The translations under genes were made by a program, and so were the position numbers. Below are positions 38,096-50,177 of a stretch of 64,000 nt of DNA, one piece after another. The notes beneath the pieces are model-generated. The model had not been told where the DNA came from. It was given only the letters and a program-made list of their open reading frames with translations, and did no database searches. The stretch is from Scenedesmus sp. ARA3 (Eukaryota > Chlorophyta > Chlorophyceae > Sphaeropleales > Scenedesmaceae): contig RWJK01001325.1 of assembly GCA_004335835.1 (NCBI GenBank), positions 32,115 to 96,114 of the forward strand. Direction: 5' to 3'. Positions within the stretch are counted from its first letter, which is position 1, and each line of letters begins with the position of its first letter.

Positions 38096-39576
38096 TCACC
38101 ACATAAACCTAGCAAGTGATCCGTCGCCCCAGGTGTAAGGTCGCCGCGCAAACACCCACAGCGTGGCAGCGTTGACGCAGCAGTAGCCAGCAACCACCAG
38201 CAGCGACAGCCGCACAGGCGGCACTGGCATGTGCAGCACTGCCAGCGCAAAAGCAGTGGTGAAGTACCTGCAACACAGGCACCACAGCAGCCACATGCAG
38301 CAGCAGAGGAGTTCGACAAGTGAAACGATCAAGGCCAGAAGCACAGCGTCAAGCACCTATCAAGTTTCATGGCCGCTCACTGACTGCCTGGCAGGCACAA
38401 GGGTCTGTTTGCACAGCCACGGCAGCAAGCTCGCCATGCACACAGCTGCCACTGAAATTTTGAATATGAATGGTACACCGCAGTGGCAAGCAGAGCAGCT
38501 CAGGCTGGCCAGCAGCTGCGCGATGTACAGTCAGCACACGCCCTCACCCCGCGGCATTATGTCCCATGCTGCCCACCCAGCCATCCAGCCACCCAGCCGC
38601 ACCTGAACTCCAGCAGCCAGGCAGGCGCAAGGCTGAGCCAGCAGCAACACGCAAACGCGGCGCGCCACAGCCAGTGCTCGCCGCCAGCAGCCAGCGCCGC
38701 CAGCAGCAGACCCCAGCCGGCCACGTAGGCGGGCACCGCAGCCAGCCGCAGCACGCCACTCCTGGCGAACAGCTTGCGCCACAGGTAGAAGGTGTAGTGG
38801 CGGTTGTCTGCCAGCAGGTAAGGGTGCACCAGGCTGAAGCGCTGCACACACACGGCAGCTGCGGCACACGCACACACCGCGCACAGCATGCACAGCAGGG
38901 GCGCAGCAGACAGCGCGCTGCGCACGCGTGCCAGCACGGCTGGCTGCAGCAGCAGCGGGCCAGCGGCAGCCAGGCAGAACAGCGCAAAGTACAGCGGCTG
39001 CATCAGGTGCAGCGTGGGCGCATGTGCCTCCTTGTCACCGAGCGTGATGCCTCCGTTCCACACCACAAAGGCGACAAACGCCACCGGCAGCACCAGCAGC
39101 AAGCAGTAGGCCTGCAGTAGCGCTGCCCGCCGGTCTGAGGCACTGCGCAGCACCGCCTGCAGCTCAGCCAGCATGCCTAGCACGCCACCCCGCTGCTGCT
39201 GCTGCTTCTGCTGCTTGGCTGGCTGTTGTTGCCGCTGCTGTTGGCGCTCCTTGCTTGCTGTGCCTGAGCCACTGGGCGCTGTGCTGGCTGGCGCTGCTGC
39301 TGCTGCTGCTGCTGCTGGCTGTGGCAGCACCTCCCTCAGCATGGCTGCTCCTGTGAGGAAGGTGACCCACACTGCATTGGTCTGCCGCATGCCAATGGCT
39401 GCTGCGCCTGCTGCTGCCGCCGCATACGTGCTGCGCCTCAGCAGCAGCAGCTCCGTGAGCAGCACAAACAGAAGAGAAGGCACATCTGTGTAGAAGAGGA
39501 AGGCGAAGAAGAGCTGCGTGGGCAGCAACCCCACCACCAGCGCCACTGCTGCGGCTCCAAGGTGCACCTGCTGCAC

Positions 39577-39611
<35 letters not shown>

Positions 39612-40631
39612 GCTGCTGCCTCAGCTGCATACTGACGGCGTACGCCACCTGTATGGTTGCCACTGCCAGCAGCGCGTTGACACTCCTCAAGAAGGGTCCC
39701 GAGCATGTGACGTCCTGCAGGCATGCACAAGCAGGCGAAGCACGTGTTGTGTAGTGACGCACTCAGCGTGTTGCCACCATGGTGTCAGCCAGCTAGCTGC
39801 CTGAAAGCATAGCTGCAATTCCCTGATTGCCAACTAATTGCCAACTTATTGCCAACTGCAGCACCTCGGCGCGCCTCCAACAGGGGCTGCTGGGCTGAAG
39901 GGCCAAACCACACAGCCAGCTGAGTGCATCACAATAACAGCAGGCACTGATTGCTGCTGCTGAGGCAGTGCAATTCCCTGGCAGTTCATGAGGCAGGAAA
40001 GGGCATGGCTCAGCCATCCCCAGCTGCTGCTTGAGGCAGCACCAGCTGCGGCCAGTGCTGTGCACGCTGCTGTGTGTTGCGCCGCCACTGCCTGCTGAGA
40101 GGTGCACAGCAGCTGAGGTGACGCACCAGGTCAGCGCCGGTCCAGCGCAGCAGCAGCTGCGCCGCCCATGCGTATGCGGCGCCGATCACGTAGAGGCCTG
40201 GGAAGGTTGTTATCTTTGCATCCCATGTGAGCAGCTCTCCCCTGCAGTACAGCTGCGCCATAGGCACGTGGAACGGCTCGTCCTGCAAGCATAGGGAAAG
40301 GGTTTGTAGAGTTCACACCAGATGCTGCACAGGTGACAAAGGCTGCGCTGCAGTTTGGCAGCAGACAAGTATGCAACGAGGATTGCTGCAGTGACAAGTG
40401 TGCACACGGGTGCTTGCTGGCTCACGATGAGTACAGTCGGTGTGCACGTACGCTCTGCCGCTGGCCTGCTGTGATCACACTACGGCAGCAACGCACCATG
40501 TAGCTCTCAGGTACATTGACAGCGATGAATGATGTGATCCCCAAGGCAATTGTCATCAGACATACTGTCCAGGTGACTGGCAGCCAGTGTATGGGCTGCT
40601 GCTGCTGCAGTGCTGCACCTGCAACCGGCAT
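38096..40631 (-). CDS. ALG10: Dolichyl-phosphate-glucose alpha-1,2-glucosyltransferase (ALG10/DIE2)
   Basis: Adds the last glucose to the dolichol-linked N-glycan precursor in the ER lumen, before transfer to protein. Exons in coding order: 40631-40497, 40282-40127, 39714-38603, 38267-38096; about 524 residues. Family signatures in order: PESYMDEPFHVPMAQLYC with WDAKITTFPGLYV, GPFLRSVNALLAV, FLFYTDVPSLLFVLL, GMRQTNAVWV, LLADNRHYTFYLWRK, LLEFRYFTTAF, and the extreme C-terminal RFMW, which ALG10 proteins from yeast and animals share. Many hydrophobic segments fit a polytopic ER enzyme. A Ser run from an AGC repeat (39585-39613 on the plus strand) and an Ala/Gln-rich loop are local insertions. 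It starts 434 bp from, and divergent to, VMA22. Confidence 0.95.
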
Positions 40632-41065
40632 TTTGAGCAAGGGGAGACTGTGTACCGTTGCGGCGTATCAGAGTATCAAGGATCTTGGGTGTTGACCGGT
40701 TCCGGGTCTTTGTGCATGAGTGCCCCAGCAACCTCAGCAAGTGTACTGTTTCTGTTGTGATGGTTGTGCTGGTGATGCAGCTTCGGCTGCGAGCGATTCT
40801 ATAATGTGACTGCATCCAATTTAACAATTGCATACATGTTTCAAATTGAAGGTGTCAACGCACCGTGAGCAGAGCTTTGACAGCTCTTTTCAGGACCGAG
40901 ACCACGAGGGTTTGTGTCTTGTCTTGCCAGACTCGCCACAGCCTTGTGATATAACATGTTGATGGCAACAGCAACATCGCATATTACTTTGATCGTGTTC
41001 TTTTGGATAACCACAGGCCCGGCAATTTGTTCGACTTGTCAGCAGCAGCAGCACCTCTGCACACC
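40632..41065. promoter_or_regulatory. Shared divergent promoter region, ALG10 / VMA22
   Basis: This 434-bp stretch separates two genes that start in opposite directions, so it should contain both promoters and 5' untranslated regions. It is less GC-rich than the exons. I see no unambiguous TATA element. Confidence 0.55.
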
Positions 41066-41662
41066 ATGGCACCTACAGAGCAGGAGTTCTTCTCAGCCCT
41101 GCAGTGCATAGAGGATTACCTGAAGACACAAGATATGCTCGGAGGCGCCCTGAAGGATGGCTTGCTGAACTTAGCGCGTGGCAAGTACACTCTTGGCAGC
41201 AGCCTGGGGCAACAGCGGTACCCAGGCGACATGCGTGCGAGTGCACTGCTGCAGCCCTGCCCTGCTGGAGCTGAAGATGCAATTTATGAGGAGTTCAGTC
41301 TGCAGACTGTCACCGTGCAGCATGCAGGCCAGATGCACCACACCAACAGTACAGCAGAGCAGCACCAGCAGCATGGGCAGCACGAGCAACAGCCTGAGCA
41401 AGAGACTGCTGGACGCACCGCAGCAGGCGCTGCAGTTGCAGCAGCAGGCTCTGAGTCACTCAGCGGCAGGCATGCCTGCAGCAGCAATGACCCATTGGCG
41501 TGGTTCTCAGCGCTGCCGCCGCAGCCTGTGAGGCAGGCGCAGAGCGACTTTGCAGCGGCGCTGCAGCATGCCGTGGCCGCTGCCAACGCGCTGCAGCGGC
41601 TGCGGCAGCTAGCAGCAGACTTGGGCTTGCAGGAGGAGGATGATGCGTCAGACGCAAGCTGA
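41066..41662 (+). CDS. VMA22: V-ATPase assembly factor VMA22 / CCDC115
   Basis: ER-associated factor needed to assemble the membrane sector of the vacuolar H+-ATPase; in animals it works with TMEM199. Single exon, 198 residues, ATG at 41066 and TGA at 41660-41662. The N-terminal helix reads EFFSALQCIEDYLKTQDML, followed by the family block LLNLARGKYTLGS. After a low-complexity His/Gln/Ala linker comes the C-terminal block DPLAWFSALPPQPVRQAQ and a coiled-coil helix. Human CCDC115 has the same two blocks with DPLNWF and LRQAQ, and a similar length. The upstream frame is open but has no earlier ATG. The absence of introns is unusual among its neighbours. Confidence 0.88.
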   Translation: MAPTEQEFFSALQCIEDYLKTQDMLGGALKDGLLNLARGKYTLGSSLGQQRYPGDMRASALLQPCPAGAEDAIYEEFSLQTVTVQHAGQMHHTNSTAEQHQQHGQHEQQPEQETAGRTAAGAAVAAAGSESLSGRHACSSNDPLAWFSALPPQPVRQAQSDFAAALQHAVAAANALQRLRQLAADLGLQEEDDASDAS

Positions 41663-42715
41663 ACTTCAGTGTGTTGGGGTATTGGTGATGGCATGCAGCA
41701 GTAGCAGGCGCTCGCACAGCGTGCTGCTGGCAGCACCGTGGATGTCAGCGGCAGCTGGCAGCAACACTGCACCAGCAATCGTGACCACTGGTTGCTGTGT
41801 TACAATCTTTGCAGGCACAGTCATAGTGTGTTTTGTCAACAGCAGCGACATTGCAGTTGCCGTGGTGTTGCCGGCAATTGCCGGATTGTAGTGCTTGGCA
41901 TGCAGGCTTGTAAGGCTCTTCACACGCGGATCATTGGACGTGGCCAGTTTCTTGTACGCATGGCATGCATGGTGCCTTTTGTCTGCATGGCACGGGGTGC
42001 ATCGGTGACGCTTTCAAAGCATGTATAAAAATTTTGCAAGGCAGTGCATGTGCCGTGCCCGGTTGCCTGCCATGTTCGTTGCAACAGCAGAGTCTCGGAG
42101 TGCAGGCTGTGCAGGTGTGCTGCACTGTGTCACCTGGCCAAAGGCTCGCACAACATCATGTTGCACATGATGTACACCAAGTCAGCATTGTTCCAGTGGT
42201 CACCGAGTGCCACACCTCATTTCATGTTTGTCATGACAGCAGCGGCGTCTGGCTGGAGTGCTGCTCCCAAGGGTTGGTTGTGGGTCACATCGACAGCAGT
42301 ACAGCCAGCCGCGGTGCTTTCATGATCAGGTGTGCAGCTCGCTGTGACCTCGTCTAATGTCTATCAATTTTAACTCCGGCTCGTCAAACTGGTGCTGCCC
42401 TCTTTACTTTGGGGGCTTTGGGTCGCCGCTCCACCCTGGTGTGTTGGGCCATTGGAGACAACTGAGGTGTGCGCGGTCTTAGAGCACATGGCCACAGCAC
42501 TGTGCATCGCATGGTGATGAAGCATTGTGACGGTAGAATAAGGCTGTTACACAATGTAACTGCCAGTCAAAGGACCCTAATGATTCTGCCGCTGCACCAG
42601 CAGCAGTACGTGTGTATCAGCGCGCCCTAGTTTTTTTTTCCGCGCCAGTCAGTGCGTCAGCCGGCCACCCTACCCCCACCCATCCGCTGCTCCCCAAGCT
42701 GCTAGTCAGACCCGG
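41663..42715. other. Convergent intergenic region, VMA22 / plastid uL18
   Basis: About 1 kb between two convergent genes. A TGTAA motif lies near 42555, and a run of nine T follows at 42630. I see no exon or repeat. Confidence 0.5.
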
Positions 42716-43720
42716 TCAGAACTGCAGGCCTGCCTCACGAGCTGCATCAGCCAGAGCCTGCAGCAGCAGCAGCAGCAGAGACAGGAGATAGAGTCAGTAA
42801 CACGCCATCAAGGTGCACAGCAAGCGTACACCAAGTGTGCAACCAGTTCCAGCCAACATGATACAAATCAACAACAAAGCACTGCACTGGTCCGTCGCCA
42901 GCATCCTTGGCACGCCCGCCGGCAAGCTTGCGCCACATGCACAAGCACACAAGCACGCGGCACTGGCACTGTACAGGCACGTCCCCTGCCAGCACCGTCC
43001 CCTGCCCACCAGCTATGTGGCTACGGCTGGCTGAGCGCTGGCTTACTGCTACTGCGCTCAGCACCAAGCTGATGTTTCAAACCCTGTTATATTGACCAAT
43101 AGACCAGAGTGGTGTGTTACGATGTTTGTCCTGCAAATGCTGGCAAGCTCGCCAGCTGCCAGGCCCTCCTGTGCACTCTCTGTCCGTGCCACCGTGCTCG
43201 TGCCCGTGCTGACAGCTGCTTGCTGTGCTGCGCGCGCATCAGGCCTTGCCTGCCCTGCCCTGCCTTGCTGACTTTCTGCTGCTGCACCCAAGCCTGCTGC
43301 CTGTCTTGCTGCCCCTCCCCAGCGTGCCCGCCCGCCACCCGCAACCCGCCGCACCTCGATCCTGCCGTGGTAGGCGAAGCCTCCCCTGTCAAAGCAGACC
43401 TTGCTGATCTGCTTCTCAGCGCACAGCTCAGCCACCTTCTTGCCCACAGCCTCGGCAGCAGTCTGCAGCAGGGGGCGGCAGCGACACATAAGCGTGAGTG
43501 CAGCCAGGCATGAGGGCGGCAGTCTTGGCTGCAGCCTCAAAACATGCAACCAGCACACACGTTGCACAGCAGCGCAGACAGCAGCGCAGCTGACAGTAGT
43601 TTTGAACGTTTGCTGCAACACCGCTCTGCGCACCAGAAGGAGCGAGATGATGCCACCCAGAGGCACAAGCTGCACAAGCATCAGCACCACAGCAGACCAT
43701 ATGTACCTCGCTAGCCGCTA

Positions 43721-43763
<43 letters not shown>

Positions 43764-44815
43764 GGTATTGCTGCTATGAGGTGCCTGCTGCGGCCGCGCT
43801 GCTGCTCACGATGTTGGCGCCGTTGCCGTCTACGCTGCCCTTGACCTCTGCCGTGAGCGTGGAGGCTGCCACCAGAGTCCTGCCTGCAGCGTCGTCAATG
43901 ACCTGCACAGCAGCAGCGGATGATGGCATGGCAGCGGTGAGACAAAGGCGCCAGCCGGTTGAGCAGCAGGCGTGACTGGTCTGCGCTGTTCCAGGTGCGC
44001 TGCGGTGGCGTGCAACTGTGCTGGCCTGCTGCTGTGCAGCCCTGTGCATCTGCGTCTGCAAGCTCGGCCCACATAGAGCCAAAATCCTGGCATGCCAGCA
44101 AGGACCAATCACTGCATGGCACGCCACAGCGCGCCAGGAACAGCTTCCTGCAGCTACCACTACCGTGCACATCTGCTGCTGGTCCAGACAGCGCCGCTGT
44201 CAGCGCTGCTGACATCGCCTCTGCTGCCGGCTAGCTGTGGCGGCGACTGCTGACGACTGGTACTTCCGCTGTCAGCACTGCTGAAGTACCTGTGCATAGA
44301 TGTGCTGGTTTGACTTGTGCACTGCCAGGCGGGGCCTCTCTGGGGTGCCGTTCAGCTGCAGCAGCAGCAGCAGCAGTCGGGGATGTCAGGAAAACTGGCT
44401 GGCAACCAAAAGGATTGGCATTGTTACAGCCTGCTGTGACTGGCACACATTGCATGTCGTGACATTAAGCACTATACCAGCGTAAATTTGCGTTTAGCTC
44501 TGGCTGTGAACGGTGCTGGGGACCACAAGCCCTGCAGGGCAGCACAGGCCTGGCTGGCTGTCATCAGCCCACCTTCTTCCTAATGCGCAGGTGGCGCTTG
44601 CGTGTGCTCTCCTTGCGGCTTAGCTGCTTGCACTCCACTGCTGCCACGAATGTGCGGCCTGCATAAAAGCACACGCTCATCAGAGCACTGGCAGCCAGGC
44701 ACCACGAGTGTCCCGAAAGCTGCTTCGCCAGACCGCTGGCCGTACCTGCGCGAGAAGGCGCAGTTGGAGCTGCCAGGAGTACAGAACTCCTGCTAGATGC
44801 CAATGAGCCCAGCAT
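42716..44815 (-). CDS. Plastid ribosomal protein uL18 (nuclear-encoded)
   Basis: Binds 5S rRNA in the large subunit. Six small exons in coding order: 44815-44746, 44658-44573, 44355-44290, 43902-43810, 43462-43355, 42757-42716; about 154 residues, all phases matching. The first 30 residues (Ser/Ala/Arg-rich, with [17 protein letters not shown]) look like a transit peptide. The mature domain shows [74 protein letters not shown] and the C-terminal [13 protein letters not shown], all typical of bacterial and plastid uL18. The last exon encodes only 13 residues. Plastid rather than mitochondrial location is inferred from motif similarity. A (GCT)13 tract lies in the intron at 43723-43762. Confidence 0.93.
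43723..43762. repeat. (GCT)13 intronic microsatellite
   Basis: About thirteen GCT units lie in the plastid uL18 intron between the exons ending at 43810 and starting at 43462. On the coding strand the tract reads AGC. Confidence 0.85.
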
Positions 44816-46122
44816 TGTGCCGGTGTGTGCTGCTGCAGAAATGCCCGGTCTGCGGCTGCCGCACCAAACGCTAGTGGCTATGCAGAAACAAAAGCTGAAA
44901 CGAGAAAATACTCACTGCGTCTGTGCAGCTTCCGGGGCCTCGGCAGCAGGTTCGCTGGTGAGTTGTTGTTTTGTGGTAAAAACGCGCCAGGCCAGCAACA
45001 GAGACGCACAGGCGGCTAGATGGCATGTTAAAAGGTATTCATATCATCTTATGATTAGAACGAGTGCGTCCGCTGTTGAACAGAGCTCTGTTGCTGCTGC
45101 TGTTGCCTCATAGAACAGCGGCGGTCAGACGGTCTCGCTGCGTATTGTTTGTTTTACTCTCTGATCCGCCCTTGAACGTCATTCTTGTCCGAATGGTCGT
45201 ATAGCTTGCAAACGACATCGTCAGCAGCCCCGGCAGGGCTGGTGCAGCACACCACAGCTGCAGGAAGCAGTGACTGCTCGTTCAGCAGGCCCTGTGCCTC
45301 CGGACCAGCAGACGTTAGTGCTGGATTGGATCCAAGGGCAACTTTAGATGTCGGTTTGTATCGTAAGGGCAGATTCATGCTGTAGGCATGCACCATGTCC
45401 ATTGTGGTCATCATGACGCTCTGTCAGCTGAGTCTGCTGCTGCAGCAAGTCACTTGATGCTGTATGTTACATTTACCAACAGCTGCACAGCAGTTCAAGC
45501 TGCTGCTAACACGATAACAACCCCTGCACTCAATCAAGAGTGTGTGCATGAACCAGGTGTTGGCGTGTATTCATGCTCATGCACCCCAGCTGCTGGCAAC
45601 AGTGCTTGTAGCGGAGAGGCGCAGCACCAGCCTGCATCACACCATGTCAAAAGGAAAGTGCAGCATCTGCATCAGCGTGCATGCTGAGCTCGCGCTAGTG
45701 ACAAAATTGCAAAGCGCAATCAAACAGCAGGCAGAGTGCATGCACATGCTGTACAGCGCTAACAACAGTTGACTGCTTGCCTCGCAAAAAAATAATCATG
45801 GCGAACAAGCACAGTAAAGGACTGAGACATGACGATTGCTGCTGAGCAGGACAGTCAATGTTGGATGTGCGCTTCAACAAAACGGGTGCCTGGCCGAACT
45901 GCTCAGCTGAATGCCAGCGAGCAATTGCCCGAGCGCCTTCTGCTTAACTGTGAATGCATTGACAAATTGCACAGGAATCCTCTGCCACAGCAAGAAATTG
46001 CTAGGGCTACGCCAAACTCTGCCAGTAACACTGCTGCATGAGTCCATGGTTGGACTCGCTGCACAATCTCGGCACCTGCTGCTGAGCCACAACTGCTGCT
46101 GGCCAGCAGCCCTACCTGCGTG
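44816..46122. other. Intergenic region, plastid uL18 to PfkB
   Basis: The uL18 promoter and PfkB 3' untranslated region must lie here, both on the minus strand. Apart from the tentative 86-codon frame at 45154-45414, I see only short AT-richer sequence and no repeats. Confidence 0.5.
45154..45414 (-). CDS. Possible small protein, unknown (tentative)
   Basis: An 86-codon frame from ATG at 45414 to a stop at 45154 lies alone in the 1.3-kb gap between plastid uL18 and the PfkB gene, both on the same strand. It opens MMTTMDMVHAYSMNLPLRY and has a mixed, non-repetitive composition with two adjacent Cys, unlike the low-complexity shadow frames common here. It has no leader, membrane segment or recognised domain. 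It could equally be chance open sequence or part of a longer transcript. Confidence 0.25.
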   Translation of the reverse strand: MMTTMDMVHAYSMNLPLRYKPTSKVALGSNPALTSAGPEAQGLLNEQSLLPAAVVCCTSPAGAADDVVCKLYDHSDKNDVQGRIRE

Positions 46123-47423
46123 TCAGCTGCCTGCTTGTGTATCTGCCGGAACTCCTGCCGCTGCTGCTGCACTGCTGCTACTACTACCGCTAACCACACC
46201 CAGCCACTGCGCTAGCTGCTTCACCCATGCAGGCTGCACCAGCGTGCCCGTAGGCAGCGCAGCAGCTGCACGCGCCGCCAGTGGCTGCACCACGGGTTCG
46301 GCTGCTGCCGCCAGCGCCTGCAGCAGCGGCCGCAGCGCGATGCGCACCCGCTCCGCTTCACTGAGCGGCGCCAGGCCACCAGGCGCTGCCGTGATGAGGC
46401 GCGGCGCGCAGCGCGGCTTGCAGGTCTGCGGCTGCATCACTGCCCTGCTGGCGGCCCAGGCTGCAGTGTGCCCCGGGTTGGCATCGCCCCGCATGAGCGC
46501 AATCATGAAGGCGGTGGCAAAGGTGTCCCCAGCGCCGTTGGTGTCCACGGCTTGCGGTACCTGCAGCGGCAGCCATGAAAACAACAAGAGGACCAGCGAG
46601 TGGATGCGCAATGCGAGAATGCCAGCTGTGCGTCCCCAACTGCTGAAAGCAAAGCTGCTCGTCCAATGTATGCCCTGGCATGACAGCACTGCGCAGCGTA
46701 GCAGCCAGCACTGACACAAGCCTGCTGCAGCCCATGCATATGCGGCTCCAGCAGACCAGCTGCGGCACGAGCAGCCCGCCATTGCTGCCCTGCTGACATC
46801 ATCAGCCCTGCTGTGAGCAGTGCACAGCACGCAGCCGCAAAGGCACTTGATGCGATTGGCATGCAAACCGCACACACGCACACCAGCACACACTGTGTTG
46901 ACTGTGAGCGTCTGGGCGTGCGTGCATACCTTCACAACAGGTATGTGCTGTGGCTGTGCTGCGCTGCGCGGCACCAGCAGTGCGCCTTTCTCCCCGAGTG
47001 TGATGATGGTGCGCTCACACGCGCCAGCCACCGCCTCCAGCTGCTGCTGCGACCAGGTGTCAGTCTCCACATCAGACAGGAACAGCGACACACGGGGACC
47101 AAGGCCATCCTGCAAGGAGCAGCAGTTCACCAAAGTGCTTGTTGACGTCGCTGTCGTTGCTGCTGTTGCTGAAAATTGCAGGACGTGCAGCACCAACAGG
47201 AACATGGCGTCATAACACAGACCTGACAACCGCTACCAAATACACAGAGCCGCATGCCGCAATGCTGACAGCTGCGGAACTGCATGCGTCATTTGGCTGC
47301 ATTCGCACTTCTCGAAGAGCCGCCTGCGCCAAGGCGCGGGAGGGTGCAGCTGCACGCTGGCCTGCTGGGCTGAGCCTGCTGCCACGCAGCCTCGCAACCA
47401 CTGGCTAGCTCCTGTGCACTGCC

Positions 47424-47469
<46 letters not shown>

Positions 47470-48513
47470 TGCATGTGCCGCGTCTCACCAGCAGCTGCTT
47501 GCTGGGTGCCGGCAGCGGCAGCACCTCGCCCGCACTGCCCAGGTCACGCTGGAAGCCCTGAGCCATCAGCCCTATCAGCTGGTTGCGGTTCAGCAGCCGG
47601 TCCCAGAACCCTGCAAGGCGGTGGCAGCAATGGCAGCAACATGGTTGAACAGTGATTGACGCGTGCACCTGCAGGCAGCTGTCAGTTGCTGTGAGGAACA
47701 AGGCCTGCCTCGCGCCCCTGTATGATTCAGCCTGTGGCTCTCTTGCAGGCGTGGGACCCACACCCCTCTGATTGTGTTGCCGCCAGACGCAAGTTTGTGG
47801 CAAAAGGCTGTGCATGCGCTGCACTGCTGCTGACACGCCGCGCCTGCCAGCAGCGCTGGCTGCCCACCTGCGTAGCGCATGAAGGAGGCGGCGTCCACGT
47901 CATGCAGCGTGAGTGGCCCCAGCAGCACCACACGCGCCAGCTGGCACTTGAGCGGCACATGCGCCCTGCTGATGGTGATGTTGGGGTTGGCTGTCACGCG
48001 CAGCTTGCGGCTGTGCCCTGCGCCACGCCAGCAGCAACAGGTTACGAGTTAGACACTACGGTCCAACGTTTTCTTTAATGATTACCAAACTTCACCAAAT
48101 TTCACCAACGCTGGTAATCCTGCAAGGCTGGTGATCCTGCAAACATATAATAAGGCTGCTACATGTCACAGCTCTCCCTGTTGTTGTTGTTATCCTGGCT
48201 TGCAGTGTTGCATGCTGGTTGTTCAAGGCAGCTGCAAGCGTGTAAGCTGCTGCTGGTTCATTCGCCATTCCTCCTGCGCAGTAGCACGCATGCGTGCAGG
48301 CCAGCAGGCAGTCTGCTGCAGCAGGTGAGACACCTTGGGCACTGCAGCTGGCCAGCTGCTTGCGCCTCGCAGGATGGGCTGCGGCAAGCTGCACTGTCCA
48401 GCGACTCACCCCACCAGGCATAGCTGTGCTCGAAGGTCAGGGTCTCATTGGCTCTTATGGCGTACAGCTCTGAGCCCTCAAACACAGCCAGGTCAGCCTC
48501 AGGGCCAGCAACT

Positions 48514-48556
<43 letters not shown>

Positions 48557-49508
48557 GTAGTACAATTGCTGCTGTCATATAAATGGCTGCAGTGACAAGC
48601 TGACTCTTGCTACGCAAGGCCTGCAGCACCTCAATCTTCCTCAACGGCAGTCCTGCAGCAAAGCGTGCGCTTGCAGAAATGCGCCTGTGCGCGTACATGG
48701 CGCTAACATGCACTGCACAATGCCCTCCTAAGCAGGCACTGGGTGGGCTGCTGCCAGCTGTATTATGCACACCTGTCACAACACAGGCGCGGGCCTTCAG
48801 TGCTTGTGCCACCACTGCTGCATATGACACCGCCCCTCCCTGCAGGCCAACACAAGTCTGGCTATGTGAGTACACGAAACTTGTGAGACAACATACAGCC
48901 AGTGCCTGATCATACACATCGTAGGTATGTCTGCTGCGGGTCATACGATGGCCACTACACAACTTTCAACAACACCACCTTACTCCAGCACAGCAAGGTT
49001 TCAAAGCTGCTGCATCGTGACACGTGCATCACAATGCTGGCTTGCTGGCCCATGTTGCAGACAAACAGACGCATCCACCTAAAAATAATTTCACTCCAGG
49101 TACCAGTGGCAGCACAAGTGCCTTAGGGTGGCGCTATGCACACTTACTGTAGGAGTAGTGCCGTCAACCAGATCCACAGTAATGTTGCCAACTATGAGTA
49201 AGTCAGGCCTGCAGCACCATGTTGAACAGTTCAAACATGAAAATTGAAATGATCTGCCAGCACAGGTCAGACGACCCCTGACACAATCCAGGACATATGT
49301 GCCGCTGCACTGTCTGCTGCTGTAGATGCTGTCGCCTTGATGCTGTCTGCGATCTGATAGCTTCGACGTGCACGTTCTGCCTTGACTATTACACTTCTTA
49401 GTGCATTACATACCTTGATACCTCAAAGGCCAGGAAGCAAGCGAAGGCAAAGAACAGAGGCGCGAGCAGCACGGTAGTCCGATTGAGGCCTGGACGTTCT
49501 GCGTTCAT
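46123..49508 (-). CDS. PfkB/ribokinase-family sugar kinase with N-terminal hydrophobic anchor
   Basis: ATP-dependent kinase of the ribokinase fold; the substrate is not identifiable. Eight exons in coding order: 49508-49414, 49208-49148, 48839-48773, 48511-48410, 48017-47868, 47610-47489, 47109-46930, 46560-46123; about 404 residues. The first strand reads PDLLIVGNITVDLVDG, then GGAVSYAAVVAQAL (PfkB signature 1 region), then VLLGPLTLHDVD. Near the C-terminus DTNGAGDTFATAF (from residue 265) supplies the anion hole and the catalytic Asp (about 271). The Gly/Ala and Asp residues needed for activity are intact. Residues 11-29 (TTVLLAPLFFAFACFLAF) form a hydrophobic helix, unusual for a soluble kinase, which suggests a signal peptide or membrane anchor. 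The C-terminus has Ala/Ser-rich low complexity. Closest in style to uncharacterised bacterial and algal PfkB kinases. Confidence 0.86.
47426..47470. repeat. CTG microsatellite in PfkB intron
   Basis: Ten CTG units are followed by interrupted CTG/CTA sequence, in the intron just downstream of the 47610-47489 exon. Confidence 0.85.
48515..48553 (-). repeat. (CAG)13, reads CTG before a 3' splice site
   Basis: Thirteen CAG units on the plus strand read CTG on the PfkB coding strand and run into the acceptor of the exon that begins at 48511. Confidence 0.9.
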
Positions 49509-50177
49509 GTTCCAGGGCAGATCTGCCTTACATCACGAGAAGTTCAGCGTTGCACGCTGGTTGCACGGCCTCCCCAGCTAGAGTGAGGCAGGCCAGGACA
49601 GTACCAAAATGGCTCAGGTGCGCAAGTTCGACAATAACCACACCATAGCGTAAACACAAGTGGCATCGAGCATGTGGTGTGGTGGTGTATGCAGCGTGCT
49701 GGGACACGCACGTGCTGTGGCAGCAGCATTGGGTCCTGACACCGAAAAACCCTGTTGCCGTTCTGTGGCCCCTAAATCCATTGCCTGCCTTTGCCATGGC
49801 CGGTTGTTGGGTGCGTCTAGTCACACCCAGATAAGGTCTTTTTGCAGCAAAAATCATGGTCAACCCCATGTGCAAAAAGCCAAACCAAGAATGAAGGGGA
49901 AGCTCAGCCTGAGCCATCCAGCAGCTGGAAGCTCGGCATGCCAGCACTGCGCACTATCACACAATGTGGTTACTACAGAATGCAGCACTCATAAGATGTA
50001 CCATTTCTGTTCATCATGTTCCAAGTCATTGAGGACGGCTGCTAACAAAGCCTGTATCACATTTTCACATTTTGGAAGTTACAAGAGTAACCTTGCCCGT
50101 TGGGGAGCCAATGACAGGCTCATTGGGCAGAGAAAAAAACGGCAAACTCAATCACTCCTTTTTTGAAAGGAAAGACA

